From the NCBI GenBank assembly GCA_018223085.1, contig JAAEZB010000014.1, positions 3,927 to 40,535 on the forward strand: a stretch of 36,609 nt of DNA, written 5' to 3'. Source of the DNA: Paracoccaceae bacterium (lineage in GTDB: Bacteria > Pseudomonadota > Alphaproteobacteria > Rhodobacterales > Rhodobacteraceae). Below, piece by piece: positions 18,276 to 25,098 of the stretch (positions are counted from its first letter, which is position 1; every line of letters begins with the position of its first letter). The position numbers and the translations under genes were made by a program. The notes beneath the pieces were generated by a model that was given only the letters and a program-made list of their open reading frames with translations, was not told the origin of the DNA and searched no databases.

Positions 18276-19301
18276 ATGGCCGAACCGAGCATGGCGGCCG
18301 GGTTCGCGGCGGCGTTTCTTGCGTTTACACAAGGCTGCGGGGCCGATCGCGCGGTATTGATGCGGGCGGCGTCCTTGGGCGAAGACGATCTGGCGGAGCA
18401 GGACAATCGCATCCCCGTGGCGGCCTATCAGGCGTTGATTGCGGCGGCGATCCGCGAGACAGGGGATACGGCGATCCTGTTGCGCCATACGTTTGAAACC
18501 CGGCTCGAAACCATGTCGATCGTGGGACAGATCGTGCATCATTCGGCGTCGCTGGCTCATTCCATAGATCAGCTCAACCGGTATCTGCATCTCATCTCGG
18601 ATGTGGCACCGGGCGAAAGGGCGGATCGCTATGAACTGCGCGAGGATGCGACGGGGGTTTGGATCATTGACCATATGAACGCCCCGAAAGAGCAATATAT
18701 CGGTATTGAGGCCTCTTTGGCGCGGTTCATCAGCGAGTTTCGTCGATCCTTTCCGGGGCAACGATTTGCCATCGAAATGGAGGTCCGCCACGCGCCGCCG
18801 CCGCATATAGAGGCTTATCCCGAGCTGTTTCGGGTGCCGGTGCGGTTCAATGCGGCGCGCAATGCGATCCGAATTGATCCGATCTGGCTCACGCCGGCGT
18901 CCGGGTTTGAGCCGGGAAATGCCTATGCGTTTGGGGTTTTTGCACGCCATGCCGATGCGCTTATGGAGCGGCTGCGGCGGGCCGGGAATTTTCGCGCCCG
19001 CGTTGAGGCGCAGATTTTACCGCATCTGCATGAGGGATCGCTTTCGATGGAGGATATTGCGCATGGGTTGGCGATGAGCCGGCAGACGCTTTATCGCCGC
19101 CTCAAGGAAGAAGGCGCGAGCTTTGCCGAAATCCATGATGACCTGCGCAAGCGCATGGCGCTTGATTATCTTGAGGCGCGCAAGGCCTCGGTCAATGAAA
19201 CGGCGTATTTGCTTGGATTTTCCGAGGCTTCGTCTTTTGTGCGGGCCTTTCGGCGCTGGACCGGGCATAGCCCAACGGCCTATCTCGCGTCGCTTGGGTA
19301 G
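18276..19301 (+). CDS. AraC-family transcriptional regulator
   Basis: The 341-residue protein has an N-terminal effector region of the arabinose-binding-like type (about 15-200). A C-terminal AraC DNA-binding domain (about 245-338) contains both helix-turn-helix units: SMEDIAHGLAMSRQTLYRRLKEEG and NETAYLLGFSEASSFVRAFRRWTG, ending in the typical SPTAYLAS. Layout and length match the OruR/ArgR-like AraC group. The start has no good Shine-Dalgarno and lies 6 bp after the anchored-protein gene, so translational coupling is likely. Effector and targets are unknown. Confidence 0.9.
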   Translation: MAEPSMAAGFAAAFLAFTQGCGADRAVLMRAASLGEDDLAEQDNRIPVAAYQALIAAAIRETGDTAILLRHTFETRLETMSIVGQIVHHSASLAHSIDQLNRYLHLISDVAPGERADRYELREDATGVWIIDHMNAPKEQYIGIEASLARFISEFRRSFPGQRFAIEMEVRHAPPPHIEAYPELFRVPVRFNAARNAIRIDPIWLTPASGFEPGNAYAFGVFARHADALMERLRRAGNFRARVEAQILPHLHEGSLSMEDIAHGLAMSRQTLYRRLKEEGASFAEIHDDLRKRMALDYLEARKASVNETAYLLGFSEASSFVRAFRRWTGHSPTAYLASLG

Positions 19302-19376
19302 GTGTTGCGCGGCGATTGATACCAGATGTCAATTTTCTGAAACTTGCGGTCATGCCGCAGGTGCATTGTAGGGCGT

Positions 19377-19409
19377 ATCTCTCTCGCATCAGACAAGATC
19401 GAGAGAGAT
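19377..19409 (+). promoter_or_regulatory. Hairpin that sequesters the ribosome-binding site of the lipoprotein gene
   Basis: ATCTCTCTCG (19377-19386) is the exact reverse complement of CGAGAGAGAT (19400-19409). Inside, ATC (19388-19390) can pair with GAT (19397-19399) beyond a one-base bulge, leaving the loop AGACAA. The 3' arm holds the only Shine-Dalgarno-like purine run (GAGAGAGA) before the ATG at 19415. When the hairpin is folded the site is masked, as in RNA thermometers and other translational switches. Function is inferred from position and complementarity. Confidence 0.55.
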
Positions 19410-19414
19410 AAGAT

Positions 19415-19780
19415 ATGAAACCTATTGCACTTGTAACCTTGGCCCTTTCCGGGGCGCTTGCGGCTTGTTCGGGCTCTGGCGGCGGCTATGCGCCGGTCGT
19501 CGATGGGACGCCGAATCCGCAGTATCATAGCGACCTGAACGCCTGTCGTTCGCTGGCGCGCAATCAGAAACAATTTGACCAGAAAACCCTCGGCGCAGCC
19601 GCCGTAGGCGCGGGGGCCGGGGCGGTTCTTGGCGAGCTGGATGAGGATGGCGACGCGCTTGGCGGGGCGATCTTTGGGGCGCTGGCCGGCGCGGCCGCAG
19701 GCGGGGTCAATGCGCGCGACCGGCGCGAGGCCATCGTCATCGAATGTATGCGCGGCCGGGGCCATGCGGTTGTCGGGTAG
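19415..19780 (+). CDS. Glycine-zipper lipoprotein
   Basis: The 121-residue protein has a signal peptide with lipobox LAAC (Cys18), a short linker with two more cysteines, and a glycine-zipper segment at about 57-95 (GAAAVGAGAGAVLGE, then ALGGAIFGALAGAAAGG). It ends in a charged tail with VIECMRGRGHAVVG. Small lipoproteins of this type sit in the outer membrane or periplasm and are often envelope-stress linked; the function is not known. The ATG at 19415 lies six bases after a perfect 10-bp hairpin that hides the ribosome site. Confidence 0.8.
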   Translation: MKPIALVTLALSGALAACSGSGGGYAPVVDGTPNPQYHSDLNACRSLARNQKQFDQKTLGAAAVGAGAGAVLGELDEDGDALGGAIFGALAGAAAGGVNARDRREAIVIECMRGRGHAVVG

Positions 19781-19971
19781 GGCGGGGCAATGAACACCCA
19801 AGGCAATTTGCCAAACCTCCTTGCCCTGCGGGCCTGCCGGTTTAGCGCCTTGCATGCGCTTTTGACCGGCACGGCAGGGTGCCGGGCCGAAATAGGCCCG
19901 GACCATTAATCCCAAGACCCGACGCAAGGCCCCGATGATGGGTCTTGCGTTCCGAATTCGAGGAAAATCAC
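19781..19971 (+). other. Structured intergenic region / 5' leader with several hairpins
   Basis: No convincing coding sequence lies here. Visible inverted repeats are CCGGCAC/GTGCCGG (19866-19872 and 19879-19885), CCGGGCC/GGCCCGG (19882-19888 and 19895-19901), and ACGCAAGGCCC/GGGTCTTGCGT (19922-19932 and 19940-19950, one G-U pair). CAAGACCC at 19913-19920 is also an exact complement of GGGTCTTG at 19940-19947, so the last two pairings exclude each other. The final hairpin ends 21 bases before the SDR start. It may be a leader, an attenuator or a small RNA. Confidence 0.4.
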
Positions 19972-20817
19972 ATGAAAAAGGCAGTTATCGCGGGCGCGAC
20001 GGGGTATCTTGGGCGCTATCTTTGTGCCGAATATTCGCGGCGCGGCTATTACGTCACCGCATTGGTGCGGGATGTGGCGCGGGCCAAGGGGCTTCGGGCC
20101 GACAATATCGTGGTTGCCGAGGCCACCTATCCTGCGTCGCTGCATGGGGTGATGAACGGCGCGGATATTGTTGTGTCGGCGCTTGGGATCACGCGACAGG
20201 CAGACGGGCTTGGCTATGAGGAGGTCGATTATCGCGCCAACCTCAACCTTCTGCGCGAAGCGGAGGCGGCGGGGGTAGAGCGGTTTGCATATATCCATGT
20301 GTTTCATGCGGATCAGATGCAGAATGTGCCGCTTGTGGCGGCGAAATCCGACTTTGTGGCAGCGTTGCAGGCGTCACGGGTATCGGAGACCGTGATCGCG
20401 CCGACGGGGTTCTTTTCCGATATGGCGGAAATCCTTGATATGGCGCGGAGCGGGCGGGTCTGGCTTTTTGGCAATGGTGCGCGGGGGTTCAATCCGATCC
20501 ACGGCGCGGATCTTGCAAAGGCCACGGCAGACGCCACCCAAGCGGGGCGAGCATGGTGCGATGTGGGCGGGCCGGAGGTGTTTTCGCACCGCGAACTTGC
20601 CGAGCTTGCCTTCGAGGTGTTGCATAAGCCAGCCCGGATCACGTTTGTCCCAGATGGGCTGCGAAAGCTGGCGTTTGGGGTGTTGCCCTATGTTACGCCA
20701 CGCCGGGTTCATGGGCCGACGCTGTTCTTTCTGGCGGCGATGGGGCGGGACATGGTTGCGCCGTGCCATGGCGCGCACAGGCTTGAGACCTGTTTCAGAA
20801 CCCTTGCCGAGACATAG
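19972..20817 (+). CDS. Atypical SDR / NmrA-like NAD(P)-binding protein
   Basis: The 281-residue protein begins with the nucleotide-binding motif AGATGYLGR (about 7-15) and continues with LVRDVARAKGL, DIVVSALG and YIHVFHAD. It resembles NAD(P)H-binding atypical short-chain dehydrogenases (NmrA, or complex I assembly-like sugar-epimerase relatives). The classical YxxxK pair is not obvious, so it may be a sensor or chaperone rather than an oxidoreductase. The ATG at 19972 has GAGGAAAA upstream; an earlier in-frame ATG at 19945 would place a leader hairpin inside the gene. It converges with DUF1638 after 6 bp. Confidence 0.82.
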   Translation: MKKAVIAGATGYLGRYLCAEYSRRGYYVTALVRDVARAKGLRADNIVVAEATYPASLHGVMNGADIVVSALGITRQADGLGYEEVDYRANLNLLREAEAAGVERFAYIHVFHADQMQNVPLVAAKSDFVAALQASRVSETVIAPTGFFSDMAEILDMARSGRVWLFGNGARGFNPIHGADLAKATADATQAGRAWCDVGGPEVFSHRELAELAFEVLHKPARITFVPDGLRKLAFGVLPYVTPRRVHGPTLFFLAAMGRDMVAPCHGAHRLETCFRTLAET

Positions 20818-20823
20818 TGCGGC

Positions 20824-21462
20824 TCATAGCGCGTTAAGCGCCGTTGCGAGATCGCCATATCCGGTAAAGCGGCGTTCAAAGGCGAGGCCGAGGCGGTCGG
20901 CGCATTCTTTGGCCTTGTCGGTCAGGGCAGGGTCGTCGGTCTGGGCCTGATAGACGAGTTTGCGGTAATGGGCGAAATACATGTCGCGCAGCTCGGGGTG
21001 GCGATCAAGGCCCATGGGGCGCCAGACGAAGGCATCGAATTGCCGGACCAAGAAGTCGGTCAGGTAGAAGGCGTCGAATTCGTCCTCTGCGATTTCGGCA
21101 AAGCGGTCGAGCCCTTCGAAGAACGCATAGCAATGCGGGCCGCGGATCATCTCGACGCCCATCTCTTGGCAGGCGGCCTGAAGCGTGCCGCCGGTGCCGC
21201 AATCGGCATAGGCAACGAAGATCGTGTCATAGGCGGTGCGGTGTTCGGCGACGGCGGCGCGCACGGCGTCTGTGATGCGTTCGGGATGATTGTGCAGGAT
21301 CGCGGGCAGGCAGGTCAGGGCGATATGATTCCAGCCATTGGCCTCGCGCAGGGCGATGATTTCGCGCGCCAGCGCGCCGCAGGCGATGACAAGCACCTTG
21401 CCGATTTGTTTGTCAGGGATCAGACCCTCGCGGGTCAGGATCTCGTCAGAGGGGGCTTGCAT
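20824..21462 (-). CDS. DUF1638 protein, linked to corrinoid methyltransferase
   Basis: The 212-residue protein matches the DUF1638 family: VLVIACGALAREI, TCLPAILHNHPE, the Tyr-Ala-Asp-Cys-Gly-Thr stretch IFVAYADCGTGG and GPHCYAFFEG. Conserved His and Cys residues suggest metal or cofactor binding. The family occurs beside corrinoid proteins and methyltransferases in methylotrophic and methionine-synthesis clusters. From memory, the Phaeobacter inhibens homologue is needed for methionine synthesis in transposon fitness data, possibly for corrinoid reactivation. AGGAG precedes the ATG. It is 73 bp downstream of the corrinoid gene on the same strand, with a hairpin between. Confidence 0.87.
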   Translation of the reverse strand: MQAPSDEILTREGLIPDKQIGKVLVIACGALAREIIALREANGWNHIALTCLPAILHNHPERITDAVRAAVAEHRTAYDTIFVAYADCGTGGTLQAACQEMGVEMIRGPHCYAFFEGLDRFAEIAEDEFDAFYLTDFLVRQFDAFVWRPMGLDRHPELRDMYFAHYRKLVYQAQTDDPALTDKAKECADRLGLAFERRFTGYGDLATALNAL

Positions 21463-21480
21463 GGCGGTCTCCTGAAACGA

Positions 21481-21514
21481 AACCGACCCGCCCGCGCGGG
21501 GCGGACGGGCCGGT
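21481..21514 (-). terminator. GC-rich hairpin between the corrinoid gene and DUF1638
   Basis: CCGCCC (21488-21493) and GGGCGG (21499-21504) form a perfect stem, and ACCG (21482-21485) with CGGT (21511-21514) extends it imperfectly. In the minus-strand RNA it is followed by UUUCGUUUC and then the DUF1638 ribosome site. It may terminate part of the transcripts or stabilise the upstream message, so DUF1638 could be expressed less than the corrinoid protein. Confidence 0.4.
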
Positions 21515-21535
21515 CGCCTTGTCCCCGAGGGAGGA

Positions 21536-22237
21536 TCAGGCGTTCATCTGGTTGTGTTTGCGGCCAACGAAATCCTTGGCGGTTTCCACGGCCACAGCGG
21601 CGTCACGGCAATAGGCGTCTGCGCCGATGGCCTTGCCGAATTCCTCGTTGAGCGGCGCGCCACCGACGAGCACGATATAATCATCGCGCTTGCCTTGTTC
21701 GACGAGCGTGTCGATCACGACCTTCATATAGGGCATGGTGGTGGTCAGCAGGGCCGACATGCCGAGGATGTCGGGCTCTTCCGTGGCGAGCGCATCGAGA
21801 TATTCCTCGACCGGCGTGTTGATGCCAAGATCGACCACTTCGAACCCGGCGCCTTCCATCATCATAGAGACGAGGTTCTTGCCGATGTCGTGAATGTCGC
21901 CTTTGACGGTGCCGATCACCATTTTGCCGACGCGCGGTGCACCGGTTTCGGCGAGGAGCGGCTTGAGGATGGCCATGCCGCCTTTCATGGCGTTGGCGGC
22001 CAGAAGCACTTCGGGCACAAAGAGGATGCCGTCCCGGAAGTCCGCTCCGACGATCGTCATGCCGCCGACAAGCGCCTCGGTCAGCACTTTGTAGGGCGTC
22101 CAGTTGCGCTCAATCAGGATATTGACCCCTTCTTCGATCTCTTCTCTGAGACCGTCGTAAAGGTCGTCGAACATCTGTTGGACAAGTTCTTCGTCGTCAA
22201 GTTCGGACAGGATGATGTCGTCTTCTTCTTCGGACAT
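21536..22237 (-). CDS. Cobalamin-binding (corrinoid) protein of a split methionine synthase
   Basis: The 233-residue protein has an acidic N-terminus, a helical cap domain (about 15-100) and a Rossmann-like B12 domain. The signature GDIHDIGKN gives D114-x-H116-x-x-G119, with His116 as the lower cobalt ligand. MSALLTTTMPYMK and VLVGGAPLN complete the B12 pocket. It equals the cap and cobalamin modules of MetH or the MtaC/MtbC corrinoid carriers. With a BHMT-type homocysteine methyltransferase 1.8 kb away, it most likely carries the methyl group from methyl-tetrahydrofolate to homocysteine. The Shine-Dalgarno AGAGGAA precedes the ATG. No cobalamin or SAM riboswitch was recognised in the 200-bp divergent upstream region. 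Confidence 0.92.
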   Translation of the reverse strand: MSEEEDDIILSELDDEELVQQMFDDLYDGLREEIEEGVNILIERNWTPYKVLTEALVGGMTIVGADFRDGILFVPEVLLAANAMKGGMAILKPLLAETGAPRVGKMVIGTVKGDIHDIGKNLVSMMMEGAGFEVVDLGINTPVEEYLDALATEEPDILGMSALLTTTMPYMKVVIDTLVEQGKRDDYIVLVGGAPLNEEFGKAIGADAYCRDAAVAVETAKDFVGRKHNQMNA

Positions 22238-22414
22238 GGGCGTTCCTCTGTTGGCCGGCCGCCGCCGGTATGATCCTGATCCAGCAATGCAAATTTTGAC
22301 AGAATCGGACTGTCATAATTGCGACATGGCTCATGCTGAGACCGACTTATAACGACAAAATTCGGCGCTGTGATGTGAAACTTGTTCATGCAGATTGTGA
22401 GATTGCTTGCATAT

Positions 22415-22429
22415 GTTCACTATATGTTC
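22415..22429 (+). promoter_or_regulatory. LexA (SOS) box, alphaproteobacterial type
   Basis: GTTCACTATATGTTC matches the alphaproteobacterial LexA consensus GTTC-N7-GTTC exactly. It lies 13 bases before the radical SAM ATG at 22442, in an AT-rich patch with TTGCTT at 22403-22408, where a promoter would be expected. Repression by LexA and induction by DNA damage are inferred. Confidence 0.65.
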
Positions 22430-22441
22430 TTATTTGCCCTC

Positions 22442-23536
22442 ATGCAGGACGAGACCGAAGACAAGGGCGCGGCGATTGAGGCCGAGCGGCGGCGTGGGCG
22501 CGGGGCGATCAGCAATCAGGCCGGGCGGTTTGATCTTGGGCGTGAGGAATGTTCGGACGGGTGGGATATTCCCGAATTGCGGGCCGGGTTTCGCACCGAT
22601 TTACGGCTTGAGGTGGCACGGACGATCCTGACGCGGAATGCCTCGCCCGATGTGCCCTTTGATCGCTCGATAAACCCTTATCGGGGCTGTGAGCATGGGT
22701 GCGTTTATTGTTTTGCGCGGCCCTCGCATGCCTGGCTTGGGCTTTCTCCGGGGTTGGACTTTGAGACGAAATTGATCGGGCGGCCAAATGCGGCGGCGGT
22801 TTTGGCGCGGACCTTGCGGCGCAGGGGGTATGATGTGGCGCCGATTGCCATCGGGACCAACACGGATGCCTATCAGCCGGTGGAGCGCGATCAGGAGATC
22901 ATGCGCGATATTCTCAAGGTTTTGCGCGATTTTCGCCATCCGGTGGCGATTGTCACCAAGGGGAGCCTGATTGAGCGGGATATCGACATTTTGAGCGAGA
23001 TGGCGGCGCAGGGGCTTGTGCATGTGGGGGTGTCGGTGACGACGCTTGATGCCGGGATCGCGCGGGCGATGGAGCCTCGGGTGCCTGTGCCGAAACGGAG
23101 ACTGGCAACGATCCGGGCCTTGTCGGAGGCCGGTGTGCCGGTGCGCGTGATGATGGCGCCGGTGGTGCCGGGGCTTACCGATACAGAGATAGAGGCGGTG
23201 TTCGCAGCGGCGCGGGAGGCAGGGGCCGTCGCGGCGAGCTGGATCATGCTGCGCCTGCCGCGCGAGGTTGCGGGGTTGTTTGAAGAGTGGCTTGGCGAGG
23301 CATTTCCGGGGCGGGCGGCGCGGATCATGGCGCGGGTGCGCGAGATGCATGGCGGTAAGGCGTATGACCCGGCCTTTGGCAAGCGGATGCGCGGCGAGGG
23401 GGCCTATGCCGATATGATCGCCGCGCGGGCGCGGCTTGCCATGCAGACACACGGATTGGTCCGGCGCCTTCCGGCGCTGGTGTGTGATCGTTTCGAGGTG
23501 CCGCTTGGCTCGTCAGATCAACCGGCGCTGTTCTGA
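22442..23536 (+). CDS. PA0069-family radical SAM protein (SplB-like)
   Basis: The 364-residue protein matches the PA0069 family, which is related to spore photoproduct lyase: RRGRGAISNQAGRF near the N-terminus, then the radical SAM cluster motif C83-x3-C87-x2-C90 in NPYRGCEHGCVYCFARP. TNTDAYQPVER and VTKGSLIERDIDIL follow. Such enzymes use a 4Fe-4S cluster to cleave S-adenosylmethionine; the substrate of PA0069 proteins is unknown, and DNA repair is only a suggestion. I chose the ATG at 22442 because it follows a perfect LexA box; an in-frame start at 22382 would put that box inside the gene. It lies inside the split methionine-synthase cluster but on the opposite strand. Confidence 0.9.
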   Translation: MQDETEDKGAAIEAERRRGRGAISNQAGRFDLGREECSDGWDIPELRAGFRTDLRLEVARTILTRNASPDVPFDRSINPYRGCEHGCVYCFARPSHAWLGLSPGLDFETKLIGRPNAAAVLARTLRRRGYDVAPIAIGTNTDAYQPVERDQEIMRDILKVLRDFRHPVAIVTKGSLIERDIDILSEMAAQGLVHVGVSVTTLDAGIARAMEPRVPVPKRRLATIRALSEAGVPVRVMMAPVVPGLTDTEIEAVFAAAREAGAVAASWIMLRLPREVAGLFEEWLGEAFPGRAARIMARVREMHGGKAYDPAFGKRMRGEGAYADMIAARARLAMQTHGLVRRLPALVCDRFEVPLGSSDQPALF

Positions 23537-23540
23537 ATGC

Positions 23541-23795
23541 TCAGAGCGCGGCGCATTCGCGGCGCACGCAGCGGGCCTTTTCGATGGCCAAAGTCGCGAG
23601 ACAGTCATCATCGCGGCAGGCGGCGATCTTGTCGTCATAGGCTTCGCGGGCTATTTCAAGCGCGGCGCGCTCGCTCGGCAGGACTTCGAACGCATATTCG
23701 AGCGGTGCATCGGGGGCGAGAATGCCCTCGGCACGCAGTTTGTGTTCGGCCAAATCACGGGCCGCAGGGGTCATTTTTTCAAAAAGGATACTCAT
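23541..23795 (-). CDS. Small cysteine-containing protein of unknown function
   Basis: The 84-residue product MSILFEKMTPAARDLAEHKL... is mostly helical and charged. Its C-terminal half carries four cysteines, CRDDDC and CVRREC, that could bind metal or form disulfides. No signal peptide is seen. The ATG at 23795 is preceded by GGGAGAA; the frame is open much further upstream but only this start has a ribosome site. An FNR-like site lies about 145 bp upstream. It ends 4 bp from the convergent radical SAM gene. I do not recognise the family. Confidence 0.65.
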   Translation of the reverse strand: MSILFEKMTPAARDLAEHKLRAEGILAPDAPLEYAFEVLPSERAALEIAREAYDDKIAACRDDDCLATLAIEKARCVRRECAAL

Positions 23796-23939
23796 ATCGT
23801 TCTCCCTCTCGGTGTCTGGCGCGTGGGCGGGAAAGGCCCGGATCGCGCGGGGCAGCAATCGCAGCGCGGTCAGGCATGCGCAGGGCAAATCCTGACTCAC
23901 ACGTGCCTCTTTACTCTGGGTCAGCCTGAGAGGGGGGCC

Positions 23940-23953
23940 GTGATCTAGGTCAA
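23940..23953 (-). promoter_or_regulatory. FNR/FnrL-like box
   Basis: Read on the minus strand, TTGACCTAGATCAC matches TTGAY-N4-RTCAA at all but the last position. The nearest downstream gene on this strand is the 84-residue protein at 23795. A weak -10 (GTAAAG or TAAAGA) lies at roughly the distance expected for class II activation. Control by oxygen is inferred. Confidence 0.35.
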
Positions 23954-23975
23954 TATGCGACGTTTTGGCCCTGTG

Positions 23976-24005
23976 AAAAAGGCCGCTCCCCGGGGGAACG
24001 GCCTT
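23976..24005 (-). terminator. Rho-independent terminator of the homocysteine methyltransferase gene
   Basis: In the minus-strand RNA AAGGCCGTTCCCC pairs with GGGGAGCGGCCTT (one mismatch), followed by UUU. It begins about 30 bases after the stop codon of the methyltransferase gene at 24038, so it separates that gene from the small gene downstream. Confidence 0.75.
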
Positions 24006-24037
24006 GCAATGCTCAGGATTTCGGCGTTTTGCGCGGA

Positions 24038-25054
24038 TTATCCGCGACGGCGGCGACCACGACGGGCCGGTGCAGCGGCGGCATCTTCGCCGGTGCCATC
24101 GCCCGCAGAGGAGAACGGGCCAAGCGTATCGGCGATCTGCTCCAGCGTTGGGCGGGGGCCGCGCGGGCGGGTTTCGAGCGCCTCTTTCATCGAGGCGAGA
24201 TGTTCGGGCATGGTGCCGCAGCAGCCGCCAATGATCGTTGCGCCGCAATCGCGCGCCATGACCGCGTATTCGCCCATCAGCTCGGGCGTGCCGTCATAGC
24301 AGATATGGCCATCGACATATTTCGGGATACCGGCGTTGCCCTTGGCGATGATCGGGCGTTCGTTGCCTTGGGCGGCAAAGCCAAGCACGGTGCGCAGGAG
24401 ATCGGAAGCACCGGTGCCGCAGTTGGCGCCATAGGCAAGCGGCGGGTTGGGCAGGCTCTCGACGAGCTGCACCATGTCCTGGCTGGTGACACCCATCATG
24501 GTGCGTCCGGCGGTGTCAAAGCTCATGGTGCCACACCACGGCATATCGGCGAGGGCAAAAGCCTCGGCGGCGGCGCGGTATTCTTCGGGGGCGGAGATGG
24601 TTTCAAGCCAGAGCACATCTGCGCCGCCTTCCTTGAGGCCTTCGGCCTGTTCATGGAAGATTTCGACGGCGGCGGCGTGCGAGAGTGCGCCTACGGGTTC
24701 CATGATTTCGCCGGTCGGTCCAACGGACCCTGCGACGATGACGGGGCGGCCAGCGGCGTCGGCGACTTCGCGGCCAAGCTCGGCGGCGATGCGCGACAGT
24801 TCGCGGGCGCGGTGGCCTGCATCATGGAGCTTAAGGCGGGCAGAGTTGCCACCAAAGGAGTTGGTCAGGAACAGGTCCGAGCCGTTATCGACGGCGAAAC
24901 TATAGAGTTTCTTGATGCGGTCGGGATGTTTCTCGTTCCACAGTTCGGGTGCGTCGCCGGATTCGAGGCCCATGTTGAACAGGTTGGTGCCGGTGGCACC
25001 ATCGGCCATGATCCAGTCGCGGGTTTCCAGCATCTTGCTCAGTGCGTTGCTCAT
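24038..25054 (-). CDS. bmt: Betaine-homocysteine-type methyltransferase (homocysteine module of split MetH)
   Basis: The 338-residue protein is a Pfam S-methyl_trans (homocysteine methyltransferase) enzyme. MADGATGTNLFNMG is the N-terminal signature. The zinc/thiolate ligands are C212 in GANCGTG and C278-C279 in IGGCCGT. It transfers a methyl group to homocysteine, forming methionine. Annotations call it betaine-homocysteine methyltransferase, but the nearby corrinoid protein and DUF1638 indicate that the donor is methylcobalamin on the separate carrier. The tail (GEDAAAAPARRGRRRRG) is Ala/Arg-rich and unusual. The ATG at 25054 has GGAGAGAG upstream, better than the in-frame ATG at 25066. A clear terminator follows. 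Confidence 0.9.
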   Translation of the reverse strand: MSNALSKMLETRDWIMADGATGTNLFNMGLESGDAPELWNEKHPDRIKKLYSFAVDNGSDLFLTNSFGGNSARLKLHDAGHRARELSRIAAELGREVADAAGRPVIVAGSVGPTGEIMEPVGALSHAAAVEIFHEQAEGLKEGGADVLWLETISAPEEYRAAAEAFALADMPWCGTMSFDTAGRTMMGVTSQDMVQLVESLPNPPLAYGANCGTGASDLLRTVLGFAAQGNERPIIAKGNAGIPKYVDGHICYDGTPELMGEYAVMARDCGATIIGGCCGTMPEHLASMKEALETRPRGPRPTLEQIADTLGPFSSAGDGTGEDAAAAPARRGRRRRG

Positions 25055-25098
25055 CGCTCTCTCCATGGGAGGTCAATCGTAAGATGCGCGCAGAGATG

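Noticed and set aside
17592-18950. 452-codon minus-strand frame opposite the anchored protein and AraC genes
   Set aside because: Antisense to two genes with clear structure, and no motif was recognised in it.
22238-22441. Possible cobalamin or SAM riboswitch before the corrinoid gene
   Set aside because: No B12 box or SAM-II core was recognised by eye; a covariance-model search would be decisive.
23796-24248. N-terminal extension of the small cysteine protein
   Set aside because: The extension overlaps the methyltransferase gene and its terminator, and only the ATG at 23795 has a ribosome site.
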